A DNA stretch of 64,000 bases from an uncultured Gammaproteobacteria bacterium (lineage in GTDB: Bacteria > Pseudomonadota > Gammaproteobacteria > HyVt-429): positions 1-64,000 of the forward strand of contig CAMYOD010000018.1 of the NCBI GenBank assembly GCA_947259975.1, written 5' to 3'. The translations under genes and the position numbers were made by a program. Under the pieces are notes generated by a model that made no database searches, was not told the DNA's origin, and was given only the letters and a program-made list of their open reading frames with translations. Shown piece after piece: positions 1-7,265 of the stretch (within the stretch, counting starts at the first letter, position 1; the number at the start of each line of letters is the position of its first letter).

Positions 1-1139
1 TCCTGATGGTTGCCCACGGCGCCGGGCAGGATGTCGAGGATCTCGAAGTACTCCGACCAGCGCTGGCGCACGTAATCCGCGGTATGAAAAACCCGCCGGT
101 AGTACTCGTGATCGGTGATGACCTCGTCGAGAATCGGGTCAGCTTCCGCATCCACGAATCCGTGTTCACATAAGGTGCGGTAGGCGTCATAACTCAGGTT
201 GCCGCGGCACAGGGTGGTGTCGCCGTGAAAGGTCATGAGCAGGATCGCCCCCGGGCGCGCGATACGCTGTAACTCCTGCAACCAGAGAAGCTGGTCCGTT
301 TCACTCAGGTGGGTGAATACCGAGATGCCGATCAGCAAATCGAATGTGCTTGCCGGCAGCGCGGTCGGCGGTTGCAGGGGTACGGTCTGGAATTCGGCGA
401 AGGGCAGATGACCACTGCACCAGCCCACGTTGTCGGCGTCGATATCGACACCGGTGACCTGGACGCCCTCCACGTCAATGAAATAGCGGGTCATGCGGCC
501 ACAGCCGCAGCCCCAGTCGAGAATCTGTTCAAAGTCGGTGTAGTCCTGACCTGTGGTTGCCCGCAATGCCTCGGCGAGCCGATTGAAGGTGGTCGCGCCT
601 TCGAGAAAAAAGGCACTCTCCGACTCCCCGCCGTGCACGCGTCGGCGCCGTTCCGGTTCGGGTAACGGCAATCCGGCGACGTGCCCACCCACGGGCAGGT
701 AGTAGTCCCGATCGACCTGCAGCGGCTGGCCGCTACGCCGATCGATAAACCGCAGTACATCGAAGCCCGCCTGTGTGCCGGCCGCCGGCAGGTCTATGCT
801 GCATTCAAAACCACTGTCGCGGGCGCCGGGCAGGTACCAGAACAACGCGCCGATATCGTCCCGCGGCAAGGGGTAGCAAATCTCGGTGAACGGCTGGTCG
901 TTAAACGTAAATTCATATCGGTCGTGGCGGCCATCCGGCGGGATGGCCCAGCCGCGGATGCACAGGCGATTGCCGTCATATTCGAAATGATCGACGCACC
1001 AGGGCTGCACCTCGATCAGTTGTGCCAGCGCCGCGCCGTAGGCCGGCGGGCGCTGTGGATCCCGCGGCGCATCCGCTGGCGGTGTGATTAACGCGCGAGC
1101 CCGCGCGAGCCCGCGGCGCAGGATGGCCATCGCACCCAT
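1..1139 (-). CDS. Two-domain class I SAM-dependent methyltransferase, 3' end cut by the window edge
   Basis: Reading down from an ATG at 1139 the frame stays open to the left window edge, giving 379 visible residues. Residues 208-220 read DWGCGCGRMTRYF, a Rossmann-fold SAM-binding motif I, followed by an acidic strand end (VTGVDID) and FDLLIGISVFTHL, as in class I methyltransferases. Residues 1-165 form a separate part rich in aromatic and beta-type sequence (WCVDHFEYDGNRLCIRGWA) that I do not recognise; it may recognise the substrate. Two ATGs lie close together (1139 and 1130); AGG and AGGA-like bases precede the first. The substrate is unknown. The gene runs off the window, so its C-terminus and downstream neighbours are not visible. 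Confidence 0.8.
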   Translation of the reverse strand, partial: MGAMAILRRGLARARALITPPADAPRDPQRPPAYGAALAQLIEVQPWCVDHFEYDGNRLCIRGWAIPPDGRHDRYEFTFNDQPFTEICYPLPRDDIGALFWYLPGARDSGFECSIDLPAAGTQAGFDVLRFIDRRSGQPLQVDRDYYLPVGGHVAGLPLPEPERRRRVHGGESESAFFLEGATTFNRLAEALRATTGQDYTDFEQILDWGCGCGRMTRYFIDVEGVQVTGVDIDADNVGWCSGHLPFAEFQTVPLQPPTALPASTFDLLIGISVFTHLSETDQLLWLQELQRIARPGAILLMTFHGDTTLCRGNLSYDAYRTLCEHGFVDAEADPILDEVITDHEYYRRVFHTADYVRQRWSEYFEILDILPGAVGNHQ

Positions 1140-1168
1140 ATCAGGAAGCCTGCTCAGTGGATTGCATA

Positions 1169-1513
1169 CTATTCTGCCAGCAGTGTCACCGTGGTCGTGG
1201 CGGTCTGCTTGTCGATCTCCAGCTGTACGACACAGTACTCGCTTTGTTCGTCCACGGGCGTGGGGTCATCGGCGCAACTGCAGCCGGCAATAATCCCGGA
1301 GTAGAAAATACCCGCCTTCGCGAGAATTGACCCCGGGGTATCGGAAACGCTGATGATCATGGCCTTGAGCTTGTCATCCACGGCAACGCTGCCGGTGGCC
1401 AGGCCCTGCTGCAGGGGCAGCTGGTCGGCACCCAGTTGTTCGAGTTCGGCCTTGAGGACATCCTTGAAATCGGGATCACCCCAGGCCTGGAGCGCATTAC
1501 TGAGTCGAAACAT
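1169..1513 (-). CDS. Conserved hypothetical protein with CSC motif
   Basis: 114 residues starting MFRLSNALQAWG, where an ATG at 1513 begins the conserved-looking part; a longer upstream reading frame is low-complexity and probably not translated. The most marked stretch is GIIAGCSCADDPTPVDEQ (about residues 73-90), with a CxC pair, an acidic-proline segment and a third Cys at 94. The C-terminus looks like two beta strands (YCVVQLEIDKQTATTTVTLLAE region). There is no signal peptide or membrane segment. I recall similar short proteins in other gammaproteobacteria but no assigned function. The CxC could bind metal; that is inference only. It sits between the methyltransferase and a secreted protein gene on the same strand. 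Confidence 0.7.
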   Translation of the reverse strand: MFRLSNALQAWGDPDFKDVLKAELEQLGADQLPLQQGLATGSVAVDDKLKAMIISVSDTPGSILAKAGIFYSGIIAGCSCADDPTPVDEQSEYCVVQLEIDKQTATTTVTLLAE

Positions 1514-1557
1514 CGGGGCATTATCGCAGATGGCGGGGCATCGCGAACCCGCCGGGC

Positions 1558-2076
1558 CTAGGGCGATAATCCGGCCTGAACCCGCGTCAGCGTCAGGCGC
1601 AGAATTTCCTCGAACGCGATGCGGTGGCGACGGAAGGCCTCGCTTTGTTGCGCCAGCACCCCGGCCTGGTCTTCGGCGGGGACCCTTATCATGCCGCGTT
1701 CGATAACTAGATGCTCGCCCGAGCGTTCGAGCAGGGTATGACAGGAGACGAGTTGCAGGCTCTGGTCGTCGATGTCGACAGTGATTTTGATGCTGGGCGC
1801 ATCCGGTATCGCCAGTTGCCAATCTTTGCGAATGCCGTTTGCCGTTAATACCGCTGATACCTGTTCGAAGTAGCGATCCACGTCCCGTTCTTCTGCCGGC
1901 GGGTAGTCGCGCGCCGGACGATAGCGGGACACCTGCAGATTCATCCGCTCTGAACTCGTGCCGATGCGTGGATAGCCGTCCAGATATTTAATCGTGACCG
2001 CATCGTCGGCATACGCCGACATGGACAGAAAGGCGACGACGAGTCCGACGAGGAAAGATTGTGCGGGAAAGTTCAC
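1558..2076 (-). CDS. Secreted hypothetical protein with signal peptide
   Basis: 172 residues from a GTG start. Residues 1-23 (MNFPAQSFLVGLVVAFLSMSAYA) form a clear Sec signal peptide with an AYA cleavage motif, so the mature product should be periplasmic or exported. The mature part is about 149 residues, mostly polar, with helical C-terminal sequence (QQSEAFRRHRIAFEEILRL); one Cys (near residue 112) lies in a beta-like central part. No family is recognised. The start codon lies only 10 bases beyond the outer end of the attC-like site at 2086-2181, the usual place for the first ORF of the next gene cassette, but no attC is visible after its stop, so it may equally be the chromosomal neighbour. 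Confidence 0.65.
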   Translation of the reverse strand: MNFPAQSFLVGLVVAFLSMSAYADDAVTIKYLDGYPRIGTSSERMNLQVSRYRPARDYPPAEERDVDRYFEQVSAVLTANGIRKDWQLAIPDAPSIKITVDIDDQSLQLVSCHTLLERSGEHLVIERGMIRVPAEDQAGVLAQQSEAFRRHRIAFEEILRLTLTRVQAGLSP

Positions 2077-2085
2077 AATGAAGAC

Positions 2086-2181
2086 CCTGAACGTCCGCCT
2101 TGAGCCGCCCTTGACCGCGACGAGTAGAGCGGTAGCGACGCGAGGACCCGGTCAAGAGTCAACTCGAACGACTGGTTAGGT
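2086..2181 (-). repeat. attC-like recombination site 1 (integron cassette type)
   Basis: On the minus strand the site opens with ACCTAAC (2181-2175), a perfect RYYYAAC core, and its TAA is the stop codon of the FKBP-like gene. It closes near 2092-2086 with GTTCAGG, a degenerate GTTRRRY. The two arms can pair: GTCGTTCGAG near one end against GTCCGCCTTGAG at the other, with a one-base bulge in the GAG box. An inner TTGACC (2111-2116) pairs with GGTCAA (2150-2155). Length 96 bp fits attC sites. No integrase gene is visible. The weak outer core keeps confidence moderate. Confidence 0.55.
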
Positions 2182-2577
2182 GGCTTCTTCAACATCCTGA
2201 ACCCACAGTTTGATTCGCAGAAGTGCATTTTCAGGAATCCTGCCTGGTATACCTTCCTCGCGATATGCCAAGTGCGGCGAGACGAGCACTTCACGATAAC
2301 CGCCCTTTTTCATGCCGTTTAATGACTTTTCAACACCTGCTATTGCGCGTCGCTTTCCAAGCAACAGGGTGTGCTCTATAAGCTCCTCTCCTTCGATTAT
2401 CGTTGTATTAAAATGCTCTCGACAATTCGAGATCATCTCGTAATCTGGTGTTACCTCGCTTCCTTTCCGTAAAAAGAAACGGGCACAGTATTTGACGCAG
2501 CATCCTTTAGACGCAGGTCTACCAATCCCTTCTATTTCGTCAAGCAGCTCAATGCCTTTGTATATTATTTTAGACAC
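2176..2577 (-). CDS. FKBP-type peptidyl-prolyl isomerase-like protein, cassette-borne
   Basis: 133 residues. The C-terminal half (GKRRAIAGVEKSLNGMKKGGYREVLV and following AYREEGIPGRIPENALLRIKLWV) has the FKBP order: the helix with G(M)KxGG, the loop, the AYGxxG-like turn and the P(x)N(x)xLxFxVxL strand. The catalytic-type aromatics are only partly kept, so isomerase activity is uncertain. The N-terminus has three Cys and no signal peptide. The start at 2577 is GTG with no good ribosome binding site, so the true start could differ. The gene is visibly AT-richer than its neighbours. Its stop TAA lies inside the attC core at 2175-2181, as in integron gene cassettes, which suggests acquisition by transfer. 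Confidence 0.7.
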   Translation of the reverse strand: MSKIIYKGIELLDEIEGIGRPASKGCCVKYCARFFLRKGSEVTPDYEMISNCREHFNTTIIEGEELIEHTLLLGKRRAIAGVEKSLNGMKKGGYREVLVSPHLAYREEGIPGRIPENALLRIKLWVQDVEEAT

Positions 2578-2721
2578 CTAAGGTGTGAACTTGGTGGCGC
2601 GGCTACGTATCCGCCGGGGCGACTTGGTATGTGATTCCTTGCGCAGAATAGAATTTTCAATTTTCTGCTTTCGGTAATAAAAGGTCAGTAGCTCACGCAA
2701 TATGCATGATCCTATAATTTG

Positions 2722-3042
2722 TTACTGAACAGGCATCTGCATCAACTCAGACACTTCAAGTGAACCGCCAATTTCAAGAAAAGGACAAGCCTGCGCAATC
2801 GATAGTGCGGCCTCCATCGAGTCTGCTTTAATAATCGAGAACCCAGACATTGCACTACTTCCTCCTTCTCTTATAGTCCCATCAGGGCTAACTGTATTTG
2901 TATCCTTTAATGGAATTGTGGGACTGACAACCGAGTCACCGAGTGATGATAACCACTCCATGTATTTCGAAAAATGTTTATTAGCTTCCTCTGGGCTGGA
3001 TGGCTGATTACCGCCCAGATAAACAAATACGAACTGTGTCAT
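2722..3042 (-). CDS. YCII/DGPF-domain protein
   Basis: 106 residues. The layout matches the YCII-related fold: MTQFVFVYLGG, a helix region EEANKHFSKYMEWLSSLGDSV, a strand with DGTIREGGSSAMSGFSIIKADS, and EAALSIAQACPFLEIGGSLEV at the C-terminus. Members of this family are small dimeric ferredoxin-like proteins, often of unknown substrate. The ATG at 3042 has a good GAGGAAA ribosome binding site. It lies upstream of the FKBP-like gene on the same strand with about 144 bases between, and both lie between the two attC-like sites, so they would form one two-gene cassette. Base composition is AT-rich compared with the chromosome on either side. Confidence 0.75.
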   Translation of the reverse strand: MTQFVFVYLGGNQPSSPEEANKHFSKYMEWLSSLGDSVVSPTIPLKDTNTVSPDGTIREGGSSAMSGFSIIKADSMEAALSIAQACPFLEIGGSLEVSELMQMPVQ

Positions 3043-3156
3043 TCTAATTTCCTCATTGAATAAGATTTCGATATATCTTACCGCCTGTTATGCCTGATGC
3101 TTAAAACGGGCAGTGTACGGCAGAGCGTACATTCACTGGCAATATCGCTTTTTTAC

Positions 3157-3238
3157 ATGTAACGGTTAAGCTGAGGCGGCCGCGCGGTACGCGCGGTCCG
3201 AGTGAGCGCAGCGAACGGCCTCGAGCTCGTTGTTAGGC
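3157..3238 (-). repeat. attC-like recombination site 2 (integron cassette type)
   Basis: On the minus strand the site opens with GCCTAAC (3238-3232), a perfect RYYYAAC core whose TAA is the stop codon of the membrane protein gene. It closes with GTTACAT (3163-3157), one mismatch from GTTRRRY. The arms pair as AGCTCGAGGC against AGCT-GAGGC, leaving one unpaired base of the kind attC sites use for strand choice. An inner hairpin CCGCGCG-GTA-CGCGCGG spans 3180-3196. The length is 82 bp. Two sites of this form, both fused to stop codons in the same orientation, are hard to explain by chance. Confidence 0.65.
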
Positions 3239-3685
3239 CGCATTAGCTGCCACCTGCCGCACATGGTACCCAAACCACAAGTAGTACAAACCGACCAAGA
3301 CCGTCATGAAAATTACTTCAACTATTCCAGTTTCGTCGGGAACGTGAAATATTAAACCGTAGACAATAAAGAAAAGGATCATTGCGGGTATAAAGACGAT
3401 GACAAGGAATCGGATACCAAGCACCCACCCGATACTAATAAAGCGTTCCAGAAAACGATCACCGTTTCGGCCACTATTACTCCCATAGACATAGATTGTG
3501 CCGAGAATGACAACTGCCATGATAGTGAATCCACTGAGCACGTCATACCAGTTGTTATTAAGATACTGTATCGATCCGACGCTCCAAAGAACCGTGTGTG
3601 CGAGCACATATCCGAACTGCTCATTCTGAGGTAGGACACCCGTCTTTAAGTCTGCTTTTAGGCGTTCGATCTTCCAGAAGTACAT
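3233..3685 (-). CDS. Small integral membrane protein, cassette-borne
   Basis: 150 residues with about four hydrophobic segments: around residues 27-45 (YVLAHTVLWSVGSIQYL), 50-67 (LSGFTIMAVVILGTIYVYG), 88-115 (GWVLGIRFLVIVFIPAMILFFIVYGLIF) and 122-140 (IVEVIFMTVLVGLYYLWFGY). No family is recognised. Small multi-spanning proteins of this kind are common cassette cargo, but the function is unknown. The ATG at 3685 has a GGGAG ribosome binding site six bases upstream. Its TAA stop lies in the attC core of site 2, and a GTTATGC (3707-3701, minus) sits 16 bases before the start, which could be the remains of a preceding cassette boundary. Confidence 0.75.
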   Translation of the reverse strand: MYFWKIERLKADLKTGVLPQNEQFGYVLAHTVLWSVGSIQYLNNNWYDVLSGFTIMAVVILGTIYVYGSNSGRNGDRFLERFISIGWVLGIRFLVIVFIPAMILFFIVYGLIFHVPDETGIVEVIFMTVLVGLYYLWFGYHVRQVAANAA

Positions 3686-3752
3686 CTAAGTCTCCCTGCG
3701 GCATAACTTGTAATTATGCGGTTCATCTTAATGTAGACATTTCTGTATATAT

Positions 3753-3788
3753 CTAGACAAGTTTGTCTAGTGATGGACATGTGTCCAT
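3753..3788. repeat. Two adjacent inverted repeats at the edge of the AT-rich island
   Basis: CTAGACAA-GT-TTGTCTAG spans 3753-3770 with perfect 8-base arms, and ATGGACA-TG-TGTCCAT spans 3773-3788 with perfect 7-base arms. They cover the stop codon and last codons of the small protein gene 3767-4162 and mark the change from AT-rich to GC-rich sequence. Neither is followed by a T-run in either direction, so they look more like protein binding sites or element-end remnants than terminators. Confidence 0.5.
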
Positions 3789-4162
3789 ATGTGCAGCTCG
3801 TGATTGACCTGCACGATCCGCGTCTCCAGCCCCAGTTCCGTGACCTTGGGGAACGGCAGCTTCCATAGTTTCTGCTGCGGCAGCCAGCGCCCGCCGCTGG
3901 CCTTGACGCGGGCGCGTAGCTCAGCCTCCTGGTAGCCAATACGCAGGTGCACGTGGCGGTTCGGGTGCTGCCCGTCGGGGTAGGTGTAGGCCGGCCGTAC
4001 CAGAGGGTGTTCGTCGACGATGAGTTCGACGGTAGTAAGCCGCTTGCGGCGCTTCGCGTCATAGCGGTAGCGCACGCACAGCAATCGTGATCCGTACTTG
4101 GCCACATGGTGCCGGGTTCCCCCGTTCCTGGTATGAGTGTGCGAATGACTTCCATGTTTCAC
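3767..4162 (-). CDS. Conserved hypothetical protein with DUF5710-like C-terminus
   Basis: 131 residues from a GTG at 4162 with GGAG four bases upstream; the frame stays open further up but that part antisenses aroE and is rejected. The N-terminus is His-rich and basic. The middle reads YGSRLLCVRYRYDAKRRKRLTTVELIVDEHPL, and residues 85-115 read RVKASGGRWLPQQKLWKLP, the GGxWxPxxKxW pattern seen in DUF5710-type domains. I recall this arrangement as a widespread small proteobacterial protein of unknown function. Unlike the cassette genes on its left it is GC-rich. It is divergent from aroE, whose start lies 94 bases away. Confidence 0.65.
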   Translation of the reverse strand: MKHGSHSHTHTRNGGTRHHVAKYGSRLLCVRYRYDAKRRKRLTTVELIVDEHPLVRPAYTYPDGQHPNRHVHLRIGYQEAELRARVKASGGRWLPQQKLWKLPFPKVTELGLETRIVQVNHELHIWTHVHH

Positions 4163-4255
4163 CTCGCTCCGTTGGTTGTCTGCGGTATCATACGCCCGCC
4201 GCGACCGGCGCGCACGCCAGGCGCGTCCCGTGTTGCGAGATGTTAGGATCACCCT

Positions 4256-5101
4256 ATGCCAGACCCTTTCGATTTCGACCGGCCGAAACGCTATGCGGTG
4301 ATGGGTAATCCCATCGGCCACAGCAAATCGCCGGCGATTCATACCGCTTTTGCCAAGCAGTGCAGCATCGATCTGGAATACACGGCCATTCAGGTCGACC
4401 CGGGCGGCTTTGCGCAGGCGGTGGGAAATTTTCGTGCCAGCGGTGGCGCGGGCTTGAACGTCACCGTGCCGTTCAAGGTCGAGGCCTACGAATTGGCGCA
4501 GCGCCTGAGCGAGCGGGCGCAACAAGCCGGAGCGGTGAACACCCTCAAGTTCGAAGCCGACGATGGCCTGTTCGGTGACAACACCGACGGCGCGGGTCTG
4601 GTACGCGACCTGGCCGACAACCTTGGTATCGACCTCACCGGCAAGGACATCCTGGTGCTTGGCGCCGGCGGCGCGGTGCGCGGGATTCTCGGGCCGTTGT
4701 GTGCCGCGGGCCCGAAATCAATAATGATTGCCAATCGCACCTCCGTGCGTGCCCGCGAGCTCGCGGAAACATTTTCCGGTGCCTGTCCGGTGACCGGTTG
4801 CGGTTTCAACACACTGGCCGGTCACCGCTTCGACCTGATCATCAACGGCACCGCCGCGAGCCTCGCGGGCGAGGTGCCGGCGATTCCGGCCGCGATCTTC
4901 GCCGCCGATGCGCTCGCCTATGATCTCATGTACGCGGATTCCCCTACCGCCTTCATGGACTGGGCCCTGGCCTTCGGCGCCGGTCGCGCCGTCGATGGCC
5001 TCGGCATGCTGGTGGAGCAGGCCGCCGAATCCTTCCAGATCTGGCACGGGGTGCGGCCCGAGACGGCGCCGGTGATCCGTATGCTGCGTCCGCCAGGCTA
5101 A
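4256..5101 (+). CDS. aroE: Shikimate dehydrogenase (NADP+)
   Basis: 281 residues, typical for AroE. It reduces 3-dehydroshikimate to shikimate in the chorismate pathway in the cytosol. Visible features: GNPIGHSKSP with the substrate-binding SKS at residues 23-25, NVTVPFK at 68-74 with catalytic Lys74, NTDG at 109-112 with catalytic Asp111, the NADP-binding glycine loop GAGGA at 136-140 and the NRT motif at 160-162 for the 2'-phosphate of NADP. It stands alone, divergent from the small gene at 3767-4162, with a 174-base gap before the diguanylate cyclase gene. Closely related quinate or YdiB-type enzymes are less likely given the full NADP motif. Confidence 0.95.
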   Translation: MPDPFDFDRPKRYAVMGNPIGHSKSPAIHTAFAKQCSIDLEYTAIQVDPGGFAQAVGNFRASGGAGLNVTVPFKVEAYELAQRLSERAQQAGAVNTLKFEADDGLFGDNTDGAGLVRDLADNLGIDLTGKDILVLGAGGAVRGILGPLCAAGPKSIMIANRTSVRARELAETFSGACPVTGCGFNTLAGHRFDLIINGTAASLAGEVPAIPAAIFAADALAYDLMYADSPTAFMDWALAFGAGRAVDGLGMLVEQAAESFQIWHGVRPETAPVIRMLRPPG

Positions 5102-5275
5102 AGTTTCCCGCGCCAGGCGCCGATTTACTTGTGAGTAAGGTGCTCCCGCCGCGGGCGGCTCGGGCTGGATCATTGTCGATCATAGGCAGCTACGGTCTTC
5201 GGCGATCCGCTGCCGACGCTGCCGACGCTGGCGAGGCTGCCCCCATTGCTAACCCCGTGTCACCTCGAGGACCGT

Positions 5276-7156
5276 GTGTTGACCGCAGAGCCCGCCACAT
5301 CGCCGGAACGCTGGCGTCAGAAGTATTACGACAGCCTCGCCGAGCTGGAAGAAAAGGAGCGCGAGTGGCGCGAGGCCGACAGCCTGTTACGCCGCAGCCT
5401 GTCGCGCATCACTCTGGTCGCGGATGGCCGTGACACGGAACTCGACGGGCATCTCGAGCGCTTGCGCAATGTCATTCGCGACGAGCGGGACAACGCGCGC
5501 ATCCAGCGTCTGGTCAACGCCATCGCCGAGTCGGCAGCGAACCTGGAACGCACGCAACCGCAGGCCGCGGCGACGCCGAGTGCGGCGGAGGTCATCTCCG
5601 CCTTGTTGGCGGACCTCGAGTTGCCGCGCGGTGTCCGCGGCGCACAAAAGAAATTGCGCAAGCGGCTCGACGGTGACAACTTTGCCACGCCCCGGGAGGC
5701 GATTGCAGAGTTCGTCGCATTGCTGAGTCGCAGCCTGCAACTGGCGGCGCAGGAGAGTGAATCGGAGAGTGAGACCCCATCCTCGTCCGGGGGGATAATG
5801 GGCCGTCTGTTTGGCAGTCGTGACGCGCCCGATGACAATAACGACGAGGTTGCGCAGGAAGCGGTCGTGTCGCCGCACACGGACGTCGCGGCCGGCACCT
5901 TTTTCCTGGAGCTGTTGCAGAGCCTGGAGTTGCCGGCGGATGCCGATACCGAAATCAACGTCTTCAAGAAGCGATTGGCCCGTGCCGAGGAGGCCGCGGA
6001 GCTGCATGCGCTGACGCAACAACTTGCCGCACTGCTCAACACCGGCTTCGCCAGCAAAACACCCCACGACGTTGCCGTAATCGAATTGACCCCGGAAGAG
6101 GTGCTGTTGGATCTGCTCAACACCCTCAGCCTGCCGGAGGAGTTGCATGCACGCGCGGGGACGATCAAGGCGCGCCTGCAGCGACCCCTGACCCGCGAGG
6201 CGGCCCCCGAGGTACTGACTGCCATCGCCGAACTGGTGAGTGCCATGCGCGCCCGTGCGCAGGCGGAGCGACGTGACATCGAACGCTTTCTCAGCCAGCT
6301 CAGCAGCCACCTGACCGAGGTCGATGCGCATTTGCGCAGCAGCGCCGCGCGCGGCGCGGACGACCTGCAACGGGATCGACAGTTGCATGACCAGGTCGGC
6401 GCACAGGTCGCGGATATCGAGACCGGCATGGCGCGGGCGGCGGACCTGGACGTGCTGAAAACCCTGGTACGCGAACGGGTCGAGGCCATACGTGACCACA
6501 TGACGGCGCATCATGAAGAACTTGAGGTCCGCTATGAGGAATCGCAGCGCGCGATCGAAAGCCTAACCGGCCAGGTGGCGAAGATGGAGGCGCAGACGGG
6601 TCAGCTGCGCGAAAGTGTCGAGGAAGCGCAACAGCGGGCATTGCGCGACGCGTTGACCCAGTTACCCAACCGGCTTGCCTACGACGAACGCATCGAGCAG
6701 GAAGTGGCGCGCTGGCGACGTTTCGGTGCGCCCTTGAGTTTGATTGTCTGGGATATCGACCACTTCAAGAATATCAACGACACTTATGGCCATGCCGCCG
6801 GTGACAAGGTCCTGGCCGCAGTGGCCAAACTGCTCGTACGTCAGCAACGGGAAACCGATTTCACCGCCCGTTTCGGTGGCGAGGAATTTGTCACCCTGCT
6901 GCCGGGAACCGGTGCAGGTGAGGCATTGCCGTTAGCCGAGAAGGTGCGCGCTTCGGTCGAGGCGAGTCGCTTTCGTTCGCAGGAAAAGCTGGTACCGGTG
7001 ACCATCTCCTGCGGCATCACCGAGTTTGCTGGTGACGACGAGCCGGCGCAGGTGTTTCAACGCGCCGACCGTGCACTGTATCAAGCCAAGGCCGACGGCC
7101 GGAATCGCTGTCATGTCGAAAAATTGGCGCCGCTGCCTGCGGCCGCGGACGCCTGA
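5276..7156 (+). CDS. Diguanylate cyclase with repeated N-terminal modules and coiled coil
   Basis: 626 residues from GTG 5276 (GAGG just upstream); an ATG 30 bases earlier is the alternative start. The C-terminal GGEEF domain begins near DALTQLPNRLAYDERI; the active site GGEEF is at residues 534-538 and an RETD inhibitory I-site at 525-528, so product-inhibited synthesis of c-di-GMP is expected. No membrane segment or signal peptide is seen, so it should be cytosolic. The N-terminus holds three similar modules of about 50-60 residues (each with a LLxxLxLP motif, a KKRL/KARL core and a helix), then a long coiled coil (about residues 350-460). The next gene encodes an EAL-HDOD protein, so synthesis and breakdown or sensing of the same messenger are paired. 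Confidence 0.9.
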   Translation: MLTAEPATSPERWRQKYYDSLAELEEKEREWREADSLLRRSLSRITLVADGRDTELDGHLERLRNVIRDERDNARIQRLVNAIAESAANLERTQPQAAATPSAAEVISALLADLELPRGVRGAQKKLRKRLDGDNFATPREAIAEFVALLSRSLQLAAQESESESETPSSSGGIMGRLFGSRDAPDDNNDEVAQEAVVSPHTDVAAGTFFLELLQSLELPADADTEINVFKKRLARAEEAAELHALTQQLAALLNTGFASKTPHDVAVIELTPEEVLLDLLNTLSLPEELHARAGTIKARLQRPLTREAAPEVLTAIAELVSAMRARAQAERRDIERFLSQLSSHLTEVDAHLRSSAARGADDLQRDRQLHDQVGAQVADIETGMARAADLDVLKTLVRERVEAIRDHMTAHHEELEVRYEESQRAIESLTGQVAKMEAQTGQLRESVEEAQQRALRDALTQLPNRLAYDERIEQEVARWRRFGAPLSLIVWDIDHFKNINDTYGHAAGDKVLAAVAKLLVRQQRETDFTARFGGEEFVTLLPGTGAGEALPLAEKVRASVEASRFRSQEKLVPVTISCGITEFAGDDEPAQVFQRADRALYQAKADGRNRCHVEKLAPLPAAADA

Positions 7157-7265
7157 GGACCCCATTGTCTTGACCTGATACATGGTCGTGCCCGGCGTTG
7201 TGTGCTAGCGTGGCTATTGACCCTTGCCGTATTGTCAAAGGGTTCGGACGGGCGGAGGCGGAACC

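Noticed and set aside
1096-1118. Tandem CGCGCGAGCC decamers near the methyltransferase start
   Set aside because: Two copies within coding sequence for an Arg/Ala stretch; explained by base composition.
2590-2722. A third attC between the YCII and FKBP-like genes (CAGTAAC to GTTCACA, about 130 bases)
   Set aside because: The 5' core is not RYYYAAC and the arms show no convincing complementarity.
5209-5232. Tandem CTGCCGACG nonamers before the diguanylate cyclase gene
   Set aside because: Only two to three imperfect copies in non-coding sequence, no further structure.
5326-6514. Two overlapping minus-strand open frames of 375-391 codons
   Set aside because: Both shadow the diguanylate cyclase and are Arg/Ser-rich without domains.
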